Origin: Rhizobiales bacterium NRL2
Lineage (GTDB): Bacteria > Pseudomonadota > Alphaproteobacteria > Minwuiales > Minwuiaceae
Direction: 5' to 3'
DNA length: 64,000 nucleotides
Assembly (NCBI GenBank): GCA_001664005.1
Contig: CP016093.1
Span: 2,625,001 to 2,689,000, forward strand
The first letter of the stretch is position 1, and every line of letters starts with the position of its first letter. A model generated the notes under the pieces. That model saw only the letters and a list, made by a program, of their open reading frames with translations, made no database searches and was not told the origin of the DNA. Shown one piece after another: positions 54,622 through 63,099 of this stretch. Both the position numbers and the translations under genes were made by a program.

Positions 54622-55380
54622 TCAGCGCCAGACCGGCAGAACGAATATCGCCGCGACAGTGCAGAGCGTCAGCGCGAAGGCGCGAAACAGACGCTCGGAC
54701 GCGAAGCCGAACAGGGCGCTGCCCGAATAGATCGCCACCGCGTAGGCCGGCGCGATGAGCGCGGCTAGCATGATCCGCTCCGGCGTGAACAGGCCGGCCA
54801 CGAGGTGGGCGATACCGGCGAGCACCCCGGTCAGGCCGAAGAAGGCGAAGGTGTTCATGCGCACCTGGGCGGGCGCGGTCTCGCTGCCGACCCAGAAGAC
54901 GATCACCGGGGGGCCCGTCAGGCCGGCGAGGCCGCCGCCGACGCCTGCGGCCGCGCCGACGGCGACGACGCCGGCCCGGTGGAGCGGCTTGCGGCGCCTG
55001 TAGCCGCTGGCGAGGCCGGCCACGGCGACCAGCACCAGCACCGCGATGGTCCAGCGCAGCGGATCCTCCGGCGCGTTGGCGAGCAGCCAGACGCCTGCCG
55101 GCGCGCCGAACACCGCGCCCAGGAACAGTGGCCGGATCTCGGCCCAGGCGCAGTGCCTGAATCCCTGCACCACCAGCGGCAGGGTGACCAGATTGTCCAT
55201 GATCCAGAGTGCGATCACGGCCGTGGGCGGATCGACGATCACGCTGGCCAGCGGCACGAAGATCATCGCCGCCCCGAAACCGGAGAAGCCCCGAACGAAG
55301 CCCGCCGCCATCGCGGCCAGCGCCAGCATCAGCGTGTCGGCGGTGAGAAACCCGGCGGCCAGCGCCGCCAGTTCGTTCAT
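54622..55380 (-). CDS. TauE/SafE-family permease (second copy)
   Basis: A 252-residue TSUP-family membrane protein. The N-terminal signature is AAGFVRGFSGFGAAMIFVPLAS and the second-half signature is GAAAGVGGGLAGLTGPPVIVFWVGSE. It is only distantly similar to the copy at 46.4 kb: it lacks the long basic loop and has no TIGR02186 partner. Its ATG overlaps the rnd stop by 4 nt, and it converges with ppx. The transported anion is unknown. Confidence 0.88.
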   Translation of the reverse strand: MNELAALAAGFLTADTLMLALAAMAAGFVRGFSGFGAAMIFVPLASVIVDPPTAVIALWIMDNLVTLPLVVQGFRHCAWAEIRPLFLGAVFGAPAGVWLLANAPEDPLRWTIAVLVLVAVAGLASGYRRRKPLHRAGVVAVGAAAGVGGGLAGLTGPPVIVFWVGSETAPAQVRMNTFAFFGLTGVLAGIAHLVAGLFTPERIMLAALIAPAYAVAIYSGSALFGFASERLFRAFALTLCTVAAIFVLPVWR

Positions 55381-56546
55381 CCCCAGCCGTCCGGGGCCGG
55401 CGTGATCTCGATGACCTCGCCGTCATGGACGGCCAGACCGATCCGGCCGTGTTTCAGGTCCAGCGCCGCATCGCCGAAGACGCCGCGCCGCCAGCCCTTC
55501 AGCGCCTGCACGTCGGCGTCGTCATCGGCGGCAATGCGCTCCAGTTCAGCCGAGGGACAGACCAGCTTCTGGGCCACGTTGTGCGTGGCGCAGCGCCGCT
55601 TCAGCAGGACCTTGAGCATCTCGATCACCGGCGCCAGCGCCGGATCGGGCGGCTCCGACCTGGGCAGCTGCGGCCATTGCTCCTTCGGCTGCTTCAGGAC
55701 TTCCTGGATCGTCGCCAGGATGGCCTCGCCGAAGGGGCCGTGCGCGACCTTCGCGTTCAGGCCGCGCACATGGGCGAGCTTCTCGGCGTCCTTCGGCGGA
55801 TCGGCCGCAATCTCCATGATCGATTCGTCGCGTACGACCCTGTTACGCGGTAGGTTGCGGCGCTGCGCCTCCCGCTCCCGCCAGGCGGCCAGGGCCTTCA
55901 GCATGGCGAGGAAGCGCGGCTTGTTGGAGCGCGCCTTGAGGCGCCGCCAGGCATCCTCCGGCTGGACGATATAGGTCTCTTTCGCCGCCAGTGTCGCCAT
56001 CTCGTCGGCGACCCAGCTGGCCCGTCCGGAGCGGGCCAGCTCCTCCTGCATCTTGCGGTAGACGACGCGCAGATGGGTCACGTCGGAGAGCGCGTATTCA
56101 AGTTGCCGGTCACTCAGCGGGCGGCGCGCCCAGTCGGTGAAGCGGCTGGTCTTGTCGATCCGCTCGCCCGTCATGCGCTGGACCAGCGCGTCGTAGGCAA
56201 TCGAGTCGCCGAAGCCCATGACCATCGCCGCCACCTGGGTGTCGAACAGCGGCGTCGGCGTCTCCCCGCCCTCGTGGACGAATATCTCGATGTCCTGACG
56301 CGCGGCGTGAAACACCTTCACGATCCGCTCGTCATAGAGCAGGTCATAGAGCGGCTTCAGGTCGATGCCCTTCGCCAGCGGGTCCACGATGACGCCTTCG
56401 TCCGCCGGCCCGGCAAGCTGCACCAGACAGAGATTCGGCCAGTAGGTGCTTTCGCGGATGAATTCGGTGTCGATGGCGACGAAGGGCTGTCCCTCCAGTT
56501 CCTCGACATAGGCGCGGAGCGCCTCGGTATCGGTGATGATCTTCAT
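55377..56546 (-). CDS. rnd: Ribonuclease D
   Basis: A 389-residue RNase D, a 3' to 5' exoribonuclease in tRNA 3' processing. DEDDy exonuclease motifs: Exo [12 protein letters not shown], Exo [15 protein letters not shown], Exo [16 protein letters not shown] with its Tyr and Asp. An HRDC domain follows from about residue 210 ([41 protein letters not shown]), and the C-terminal tail may hold a second helical domain. Divergent from aspS across about 120 nt. Confidence 0.96.
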   Translation of the reverse strand: MKIITDTEALRAYVEELEGQPFVAIDTEFIRESTYWPNLCLVQLAGPADEGVIVDPLAKGIDLKPLYDLLYDERIVKVFHAARQDIEIFVHEGGETPTPLFDTQVAAMVMGFGDSIAYDALVQRMTGERIDKTSRFTDWARRPLSDRQLEYALSDVTHLRVVYRKMQEELARSGRASWVADEMATLAAKETYIVQPEDAWRRLKARSNKPRFLAMLKALAAWREREAQRRNLPRNRVVRDESIMEIAADPPKDAEKLAHVRGLNAKVAHGPFGEAILATIQEVLKQPKEQWPQLPRSEPPDPALAPVIEMLKVLLKRRCATHNVAQKLVCPSAELERIAADDDADVQALKGWRRGVFGDAALDLKHGRIGLAVHDGEVIEITPAPDGWG

Positions 56547-56665
56547 TTGGCCCAGCCTCTACCACATTCGGCGGCGGGCCATGTAGTGTTGATCTTGACA
56601 AGGCCCCCCGGCGGCTGTTCGTTCCCGTCCACATTGCCAGCCCACTCCCGATCATGGTCGAGAAC

Positions 56666-58453
56666 ATGCACGCCTATCGCAGCCACACTTGCGGCGAGCT
56701 CCGCCGCGCCAACGAGACCGAAACGGTCCGCCTGTCGGGATGGATCCACCGCAAGCGCGATCACGGCAACCTGCTGTTCGTGGACCTGCGCGACCATTAT
56801 GGCCGCACCCAGTGCGTGATCGAGAGCGGCGAGCCGGGCTTCGAGACCGTTGACAACGCGCGCTCGGAGAGCGTCATCACGATCACCGGCAAGGTGGTGC
56901 TGCGCTCCGACGACACGCGGAATCCCGACCTGCCGACCGGCGACATCGAGGTCCGTATCCAGGACGTCGAGGTGCAGAGCGCGACCGGCGATCTGCCCAT
57001 GCCGGTCTTCGGCGACCAGGAATATCCGGAGGACATCCGCCTCCGCTACCGCTTCCTGGACCTGCGCCGCGACCGCATGCACCGCAACGTGACCATGCGC
57101 GCCAAGATCATCGCCGACATCCGCCGACGGATGACGGAAGGCGGCTTCTTCGAGTTCCAGACGCCGATTCTCACGGCCTCCAGCCCCGAGGGCGCACGCG
57201 ACTTCCTGGTGCCGAGCCGGCTGCATCCGGGCAAGTTCTACGCCCTGCCCCAGGCGCCGCAGCAGTTCAAGCAGCTGCTGATGATCTCCGGCTTCGACCG
57301 CTATTTCCAGATCGCGCCCTGCTTCCGCGACGAGGACGCCCGCGCCGACCGGTCCCCCGGCGAGTTCTACCAGCTCGACGTGGAAATGAGCTTCGTCGAG
57401 CAGGAGGACGTCTTCCAGGCCATCGAGCCGGTGCTGACAGGCACCTTTGAGGCCTTCTCGGAATGGCCGGTGACCACCAAGCCCTTTCCGCGCATCCCCT
57501 ATGCCGAGGCAATGCTGAAATACGGCTCCGACAAGCCGGACCTGCGCCTGCCGGAGAGCATGGACATCCGCGACGTCACCGAGGCCTTCCGCGGCTCGGG
57601 CTTCGGGCTGTTCGCCAAGGCGGTCGACAAGGGCTCGGTCGTGCGCGCCATCCCCGCGCCCGGCGCGGCGGTGAAGCCCCGCTCCTTCTTCGACCAGATG
57701 AACGACTGGGCGCGATCGGAAGGCGCCGGGGGTCTGGGCTACATCATCTATGGCGAGGACGGCCCACGCGGCCCCATCGCCAAGAACCTGGACGAGGAAC
57801 GCGTCGAGCGGATCAGGACCGAATGCGGCCTGTCCGCCGGCGACGCGGTGTTCTTCGCCGCCGACAGGGCTGACGGCGCGGCGAATCTGGCCGGCAAGGC
57901 GCGCGTCCGGCTCGGCGACCAGCTCGAGTTGCTGGAGCGTGAGCAGTTCAGGTTCTGCTGGATCGTCGACTTCCCGATGTTCGAATGGGACGAGGACGAG
58001 AAGAAGGTCGAGTTCTCCCACAATCCCTTCTCCATGCCCCAGGGCGGCATGGAGGCGCTGGAGAGCATGGACCCGCTCGAGATCAAGGCGTTCCAGTACG
58101 ACGTGGTCTGCAATGGCGTGGAACTCTCCTCGGGCGCGATCCGGAACCACCGCCCCGACATCATGCTGAAGGCCTTCGAAATCGCCGGCTACCAGGCCGA
58201 GCAGGTGGAGAAGGATTTCTCGGGGATGCTCAACGCACTGCGCTATGGCGCCCCGCCCCATGGCGGCATCGCGCCGGGCGTCGACCGCATCGTCATGCTG
58301 ATCCTGGACGAGCCGAACCTGCGCGAGATCGTGGCCTTCCCCATGAACCAGCAGGCCGAGGACCTGATGATGGGGGCGCCGGCCGAGGTCTCGCCGAAGC
58401 AGCTCCGCGAACTGCACATCCGCTCGGTATTGCCGGAGCCGGAGAAGAAGTGA
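56666..58453 (+). CDS. aspS: Aspartyl-tRNA synthetase (Asp or Asp/Asn type)
   Basis: A 595-residue bacterial-type AspRS. The N-terminal OB fold ([26 protein letters not shown]) reads the anticodon. The class II core has motif 2 [19 protein letters not shown] and motif 3 [15 protein letters not shown], with the bacterial GAD insertion between them (about residues 290-420). His33 in KRDHGN is the residue linked to non-discriminating enzymes that also charge tRNA-Asn. ATG 56666 ([12 protein letters not shown]) matches the family start; ATG 56654 is also in frame. Confidence 0.97.
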   Translation: MHAYRSHTCGELRRANETETVRLSGWIHRKRDHGNLLFVDLRDHYGRTQCVIESGEPGFETVDNARSESVITITGKVVLRSDDTRNPDLPTGDIEVRIQDVEVQSATGDLPMPVFGDQEYPEDIRLRYRFLDLRRDRMHRNVTMRAKIIADIRRRMTEGGFFEFQTPILTASSPEGARDFLVPSRLHPGKFYALPQAPQQFKQLLMISGFDRYFQIAPCFRDEDARADRSPGEFYQLDVEMSFVEQEDVFQAIEPVLTGTFEAFSEWPVTTKPFPRIPYAEAMLKYGSDKPDLRLPESMDIRDVTEAFRGSGFGLFAKAVDKGSVVRAIPAPGAAVKPRSFFDQMNDWARSEGAGGLGYIIYGEDGPRGPIAKNLDEERVERIRTECGLSAGDAVFFAADRADGAANLAGKARVRLGDQLELLEREQFRFCWIVDFPMFEWDEDEKKVEFSHNPFSMPQGGMEALESMDPLEIKAFQYDVVCNGVELSSGAIRNHRPDIMLKAFEIAGYQAEQVEKDFSGMLNALRYGAPPHGGIAPGVDRIVMLILDEPNLREIVAFPMNQQAEDLMMGAPAEVSPKQLRELHIRSVLPEPEKK

Positions 58454-58459
58454 CCGGTC

Positions 58460-58500
58460 GGCGCGCGTGGGATGGCTCGGCCGGCACGCGCGCCTTCTGC
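58460..58500 (+). terminator. Possible terminator after aspS
   Basis: A perfect 10-bp GC-rich stem, GGCGCGCGTG (58460-58469) with CACGCGCGCC (58485-58494), encloses a 15-nt loop and begins 7 nt after the aspS stop. The following TTCTGCC is only weakly T-rich, so it may be a weak or Rho-assisted terminator. Confidence 0.4.
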
Positions 58501-58609
58501 CGATGAGCCGGGCAATGAATGGCGAAACGGTGGCGGTAACGGCATGCCCCCCATGCCGGACACACGCGCAAGTGGTCGGGCGACGGGAAACGCGATATAT
58601 GGTCAGACC

Positions 58610-59833
58610 ATGAGCGAGATCGCGGCAGCACCGGCATCGGGCGCGTCCGAGAAGACGCGGGACAGGATCGGGTTCTTCTTCCTGAACCTGGGCCATCTCT
58701 ACGACCACATGTTCATGCTGATCTTCGCCACCGTCGTGGTGGCCCTCGTCGGCATGGACGGCATGAGCTATGGCGAGTTGCTGAAGCTGGCGACGCCTGC
58801 CTTCGTGCTGTTCGGCCTGGGATCGCTGCCCGCCGGCTGGCTGGCCGACCGCTGGTCGCGCCAGGGCATGATCACGGTTTTCTTCATCGGCATCGGCGCC
58901 GCCTCGATCCTCACCGGCTTCGCGGAGTCGAGCTGGCAGATCGCCCTCGGCCTCGGCGCCATCGGCCTGTTCGCCTCGATCTACCATCCCGTCGGCATCG
59001 CCATGGTCGTCGACGGCCGCGAGAAGGTCGGCAAGGCGCTGGGCATCAACGGCGTCTGGGGCAACATGGGCGTGGCCGCTGCGCCGCTGGTCGCCGGCTA
59101 TCTGGTGCAGACCGCGGACTGGCGCACGGCGTTCATCGTCCCCGGCATCGTCGCCGTGCTGACTGGCCTCGCCTACATCGTCTTCTGCCGCGACAGCGCG
59201 CGCCGGCCGAAGACGGCGAAGCCGCAGGTCGCCGACCCTCACGACAGCGACCTGACGAAGGCCGTGCTGCTGCGCGTCGCCTTCGCGCTGACGCTGACGA
59301 TCCTGTTCGGCGGCATCGTCTTCCATTCGGTCGCCATCGCCCTGCCCAAGCTCTACGCCGAGCGGCTGGCCAGCCTGACCACCGACCTGGCCAATATCGG
59401 CGTCATCGTCGCCCTGATCGTCGGCATCGCCAGCTTCGCGCAGATCGTCGTCGGCCATCTGGTCGACCGCTTCCCCGCGCGGCGCATCCTGTTCCTGATC
59501 GCACTGCTGCAGGTGCCGGCGCTGGCCGGCGTCGCGGTACTGTTCGACCTGCCGGCGATCTTCGTCGGCTTCGCCGCGCTGCTGCTGATTCTGGGCGAGG
59601 TGCCGATCCACGACACGATCGTGACCCGCCACACCAGGGCCGCCTGGCGCGGCCGCGTCTTCGCGGTGAAGTTCGTCATCGCGCTGCTGGTGGCGGCGGC
59701 GGTGCCGTCGCTGGTCGGCGGCGTGCACGAGGCCTTCGGCTTCGACGCCCTGTTCTACATCCTCGCCGCGGCCGCGGGCGGCGTCGCGTTGTCGGCGCTG
59801 ATCCTGCCGAAGGCCCGCAAGATCGCCCGTTGA
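58610..59833 (+). CDS. MFS transporter
   Basis: A 407-residue polytopic protein with about 12 spans. FFFLNLGHLYDHMFMLIFATVVVAL forms TM1, the loop GWLADRWSRQGM after TM2 is the MFS motif A position, and GLFASIYHPVGIAMVVDG follows in TM4. The start and TM4 resemble the fosmidomycin-resistance/cyanate group of MFS permeases, but the substrate is not determined. ATG 58610 is chosen because the frame before it (from 58472) is Gly/Arg/Pro-rich and unlike a transporter N-terminus. It lies 25 nt before the PPOX-type gene. Confidence 0.87.
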   Translation: MSEIAAAPASGASEKTRDRIGFFFLNLGHLYDHMFMLIFATVVVALVGMDGMSYGELLKLATPAFVLFGLGSLPAGWLADRWSRQGMITVFFIGIGAASILTGFAESSWQIALGLGAIGLFASIYHPVGIAMVVDGREKVGKALGINGVWGNMGVAAAPLVAGYLVQTADWRTAFIVPGIVAVLTGLAYIVFCRDSARRPKTAKPQVADPHDSDLTKAVLLRVAFALTLTILFGGIVFHSVAIALPKLYAERLASLTTDLANIGVIVALIVGIASFAQIVVGHLVDRFPARRILFLIALLQVPALAGVAVLFDLPAIFVGFAALLLILGEVPIHDTIVTRHTRAAWRGRVFAVKFVIALLVAAAVPSLVGGVHEAFGFDALFYILAAAAGGVALSALILPKARKIAR

Positions 59834-59858
59834 ACACCTCCATCCCGGAGCGCCCGTC

Positions 59859-60479
59859 ATGACCCAGCACACCATCAACTCCGTCGAGGAACTCCGCACC
59901 GTCTACGGCAAGGTCAGCCCGCGCGCCGCGCAGAAGGCGATCCCGAAGCTGGAGAAGCACGCGCGTAACTTCATCGCGCACTCGCCCTTTCTGGTGCTGT
60001 CCAGCGCCGCGGGCGACGGCACCGCCGACGTCAGCCCGAAGGGCGACGCGCCGGGTTTCGTGCATGTCATCGACGACAACACCATCGCCATCCCCGACCG
60101 GCCCGGGAACAACCGCATCGACACGCTGCAGAACATCCTGGAGAACCCGAACGTCGCGGCGATCTTCATGATCCCCGGCGTCCGCGAGACGCTCCGCGTC
60201 AACGGCAAGGCCGAGATCTCCACCGACCCGGAGCTGCTGGCGGCCATGGCGGTGAACGGCAAGACGCCGATCACGGCCATCGTCATCCACGTCGAGCAGA
60301 CCTTCCTGCACTGCGCCAAGTGCATCATCCGCTCGAAGCTGTGGGACGACGACCACCGCCCGGAGAAGGGCGCCATCCCCACCCTGTCGCGCATGATCGC
60401 CGACCAGGTGGGCATGGAGATCGACGAGGCGGAATCCGAGAAGCTGCTTGAGCAGGCCTACCGCGATCGGCTTTATTGA
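59859..60479 (+). CDS. FMN-binding PPOX-type flavoprotein, MSMEG_1061-like
   Basis: A 206-residue split-barrel flavoprotein of the pyridoxamine 5'-phosphate oxidase superfamily. The pattern FIAHSPFLVLSSAAGDGTADVSPKGDAPGFVHVIDDNTIAIPDRPGNNRIDTLQNILENP matches the group named after M. smegmatis MSMEG_1061. ETLRVNGKAEI and FLHCAKCIIRSKLWDD follow. Members bind FMN or F420; the physiological reaction is not known. It sits between the MFS gene and mmsB, all on one strand. Confidence 0.88.
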   Translation: MTQHTINSVEELRTVYGKVSPRAAQKAIPKLEKHARNFIAHSPFLVLSSAAGDGTADVSPKGDAPGFVHVIDDNTIAIPDRPGNNRIDTLQNILENPNVAAIFMIPGVRETLRVNGKAEISTDPELLAAMAVNGKTPITAIVIHVEQTFLHCAKCIIRSKLWDDDHRPEKGAIPTLSRMIADQVGMEIDEAESEKLLEQAYRDRLY

Positions 60480-60518
60480 GCCCCGCAAGGTTCAGGCGTT
60501 TCAGGGGAGGAAGCGATC

Positions 60519-61418
60519 ATGGCGAAGATCGGATTTGTCGGCGTCGGCAACATGGGCGGCCCGATGGCCATCAATCTCATCAAGGCCGGCCATGAGGTGA
60601 CCTGCTACGATCTCTCCAGCGCCGCCGTGGACAAGGTGGTGGGCGCCGGCGGCAAGGCCGCCAGTTCGGCGACGGACGCCGTCGACCGGAAGGAAATCGT
60701 CATCACCATGCTGCCCAAGGGCGAACATGTCCGGGCGGTCTATCTGGGCGAGGACGGCCTGATCCAGGCGGCCGAGGAAGGCACGCTGTTCATCGATTCG
60801 TCGACCATCGACGTCGCCACCGCGCGCGACGTGGCGAAGGTCGCCCAGGACGCCGGCATGATGATGATCGACGCGCCGGTCTCCGGCGGCGTCGGCGGCG
60901 CCGAGGGCGGCACCCTGACCTTCATGTGCGGCGGTTCGGATGCGGCCTTCGAGAAGGCGAAACCGATCCTCGACGTGATGGGCGGCAAGATCGTTCACGC
61001 CGGGGGCGCCGGCAACGGCCAGGTCGCCAAGATCTGCAACAACATGGTGCTGGGTATCTCCATGCTGGCCGCGGGCGAGGCCTTCACCCTGGCCGAGAAG
61101 CTGGGCCTCGACGCCCAGACCTTCTTCGACATCGTCTCGACCTCGTCGGGCTATTGCTGGTCGATCAACGTCTACTGCCCGGTCCCCGGCCCGGTGCCGA
61201 CCAGCCCCGCCAACCGGGACTACCAGCCCGGCTTCTCGGCGGAGAACATGCTGAAGGATCTGCGGCTCTCCCAGCAGGCGGCGGAACAGTCCGGCGTCGA
61301 CACCCACATGGGCCACGAGGCGATGGCGCTCTACGAGCGCTTCGCCGAAGCCATGAACCAGGGCGGCAAGGATTTCTCCGGCATCATCAGGATGATCCAG
61401 GAAAAGAGCGGCGGCTGA
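60519..61418 (+). CDS. mmsB: 3-Hydroxyisobutyrate dehydrogenase family (NAD-dependent)
   Basis: A 299-residue beta-hydroxyacid dehydrogenase. IGFVGVGNMGGPMAINLIKAGHEV binds NAD, LFIDSSTIDVATARDVA and APVSGGVGGAEGGTLTFMCGG are the substrate motifs, and the catalytic Lys is in GNGQVAKICNNMVLG. The C-terminal SGYCWSINVYCPVPGPVPTSPANRDY pattern is that of MmsB, which oxidises 3-hydroxyisobutyrate in valine breakdown. GGGGAGGAAG precedes the start. The stop and the next gene's ATG share one base (TGATG). Confidence 0.93.
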   Translation: MAKIGFVGVGNMGGPMAINLIKAGHEVTCYDLSSAAVDKVVGAGGKAASSATDAVDRKEIVITMLPKGEHVRAVYLGEDGLIQAAEEGTLFIDSSTIDVATARDVAKVAQDAGMMMIDAPVSGGVGGAEGGTLTFMCGGSDAAFEKAKPILDVMGGKIVHAGGAGNGQVAKICNNMVLGISMLAAGEAFTLAEKLGLDAQTFFDIVSTSSGYCWSINVYCPVPGPVPTSPANRDYQPGFSAENMLKDLRLSQQAAEQSGVDTHMGHEAMALYERFAEAMNQGGKDFSGIIRMIQEKSGG

Positions 61419-61837
61419 TGAACTACTGGCTGTTGAAGTCGGAACCCGGGACCTGGGGCTGGGACGACCAGGTCGCTCGCGGCGACAAGGGCGAGCACTG
61501 GGACGGCGTGCGGAACTACCAGGCCTCCAACAACATGAAGGCCATGAAGGTCGGCGACCGGGGCTTCTTCTACCACTCGGTGAACGAGAAGCGAATCGTC
61601 GGCATTGTCGAGGTGATCCGGGAGTACTACCCGGACCATACCGACCCGAAAGGCCGCTTCGGCATGGTCGACGTCAAGGCCGTGAAGCCCTTCGAGACAC
61701 CGGTGACGCTGGCCGACATCAGGAGCGACGAACGGCTCGCCGACCTGCCGCTGATCAAGCAGTCGCGGCTCTCGGTCATGCCGATCCCCGAGGACGCCTG
61801 GAAGATGATCTGCGCCATGGGCGGGGTGGAACCGTAG
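61418..61837 (+). CDS. EVE-domain protein
   Basis: A 139-residue single EVE domain (PUA-like fold). NYWLLKSEPGTWGWDDQ, HWDGVRNYQASNNMKAMKVGDRGFFYHS and IVGIVEVIREYYPDHTDPKGRFGMVDVKAV match the family (human THYN1, bacterial EVE proteins). EVE domains read modified bases in DNA or RNA. It overlaps mmsB by one base. Its TAG stop is the first three bases of the palindromic element that follows. Confidence 0.92.
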   Translation: MNYWLLKSEPGTWGWDDQVARGDKGEHWDGVRNYQASNNMKAMKVGDRGFFYHSVNEKRIVGIVEVIREYYPDHTDPKGRFGMVDVKAVKPFETPVTLADIRSDERLADLPLIKQSRLSVMPIPEDAWKMICAMGGVEP

Positions 61838-62067
61838 AGCGTTCCAGTGTTGATTGAACCGCTCGACATTGTCGCCCTCGGGCCGCGGATCCTGTCCGAG
61901 GCAAGCTTTGATCCGAGGTCCTGTGCGCCTGTAGCTCCAATGTTTGATAGAGCCACTCAAACCTGTCGCCCTTGGACTCGATCCAAGGGCCCAGTGAACC
62001 AAAGAACTGGGTCCTGGGGTCAAGCCCCAGGACGCCCAGTAATTATATCAACTAGCGTAACGCTCTA
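61835..62067. repeat. Palindromic intergenic element with inverted ends that supply both flanking stop codons
   Basis: A 233-nt segment bounded by a perfect 9-bp inverted repeat, TAGAGCGTT (61835-61843) and AACGCTCTA (62059-62067), extended by GTTGAT (61849-61854) and ATCAAC (62047-62052). Inside are a hairpin of 9 bp (61968-61976 with 61982-61990), a long one (62006-62019 with 62025-62032 and 62035-62040, 14 bp with a 2-nt bulge) and smaller ones (GTTTGA/TCAAAC at 61942-61962; CGGATC/GATCCG at 61886-61915). The left end can also fold on itself (61837-61844 with 61856-61864). The TAG of each end is the stop codon of the adjacent convergent gene. This looks like a dispersed or MITE-like repeat; its copy number cannot be judged here. 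Confidence 0.75.
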
Positions 62068-63009
62068 AACCGCCTCTTTCGCCTGCTTGACGAACTTGTA
62101 GAGCTGGCGGTCGACGGCTTCGACGTCTTCCTGGAACTTCAGCAGCACGTTGATCGTCCGGCGCACGGTCTCGACGTCGAGTTCGCTGACGTTGAGCAGC
62201 AGCAGCGTCCGCGCCCAGTCGATGGTCTCGCTGATCGCCGGCACCTTCTTCAGTTCCTCGGCCCGAAGGGCGTGCACGAAGGCCACGAGCTGCTTGCGGA
62301 GCGATTCGGCGGCCGCCGGGACGCGGGCGGCGACGATGCGGCGCTCCATCTTCTCGTCGGGGAACGGGATGTAGAGGTGCAGGCAGCGGCGCTTCAGCGC
62401 GTCGCCCATCTCCCGGGTGTTGTTGGACGTCAGGAAGACGATCGGCGGGATCTTCGCCTTGATCACGCCGATCTCGGGCACGCTGATCTGGTAGGCGGAC
62501 AGGATCTCCAGCAGATAGGCCTCGAACTCGTAGTCCGACTTGTCGATCTCGTCGATCAGCAGGACTGCGCCGTTCTCCGCCTCCAGCGCCTTCAGCAGCG
62601 GCCTGGGCTCGAGGAAGTCGTGGCTGAAGAAGACGTCGGAGAAGCTGTGGAGCTGGCCCATCGCCTCGGGCAGCGATTTCGCGCCCTGCATGACGTCGCC
62701 CAGCTTCTCCTTCAGCACCTGGGTGTAGAGGAGCTGCTTGCCGTATTTCCACTCGTAGAGCGCCTTGGCCTCGTCCAGCCCCTCATAGCACTGCAGGCGG
62801 ATCAGCGGGATGTCGAGCATCTCCGAGGTCGCGATCGCCAGCTCGGTCTTGCCGACGCCGGGCGGACCCTCGACCAGGATCGGCTTGGTAAGCTGCTGCG
62901 CCAGGAACACGGCGGTCGCGATCCGGTCGTTGGAGATGTATCCCAGCTGGTCGAACGCCTTGTCGATCTTCGACGGGTCCGACAGCTTTTCCTGCCACTC
63001 TGCGCTCAC
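62065..63009 (-). CDS. MoxR-type AAA+ ATPase
   Basis: A 314-residue AAA+ protein of the MoxR group. Walker A is VEGPPGVGKTELA, Walker B is AVLLIDEIDKSDYEFEAYLLEIL, sensor 1 is FLTSNNTREMGDALKRR and the Arg-finger region is KRRCLHLYIPFPD. MoxR proteins act as chaperones that load cofactors or assemble complexes, usually with a VWA-domain partner such as CoxE; none is in view before the right edge. GTG 63009 is preferred because AGGGGAG lies 5 nt upstream; GTG 63015 would overlap that site. Its TAG stop lies in the palindromic element. Confidence 0.9.
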   Translation of the reverse strand: MSAEWQEKLSDPSKIDKAFDQLGYISNDRIATAVFLAQQLTKPILVEGPPGVGKTELAIATSEMLDIPLIRLQCYEGLDEAKALYEWKYGKQLLYTQVLKEKLGDVMQGAKSLPEAMGQLHSFSDVFFSHDFLEPRPLLKALEAENGAVLLIDEIDKSDYEFEAYLLEILSAYQISVPEIGVIKAKIPPIVFLTSNNTREMGDALKRRCLHLYIPFPDEKMERRIVAARVPAAAESLRKQLVAFVHALRAEELKKVPAISETIDWARTLLLLNVSELDVETVRRTINVLLKFQEDVEAVDRQLYKFVKQAKEAV

Positions 63010-63099
63010 GAACACTCCCCTTCCGCCATCGTGTCATCTGCGGGGCCCGTCATAGCCCGCCCGGGCGGACGGCGAAAGCCGCCTTCGCGCATGGCTGCG

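Noticed and set aside
56543..59899. An 1118-codon minus-strand frame opposite aspS and an MFS gene
   Set aside because: Antisense shadow; the sense-strand genes have full family motifs and the antisense product has none.
61847..62068. A 73-codon frame across the palindromic element
   Set aside because: It starts and ends in the inverted repeats, has no ribosome-binding site and codes only for hairpin-derived sequence.
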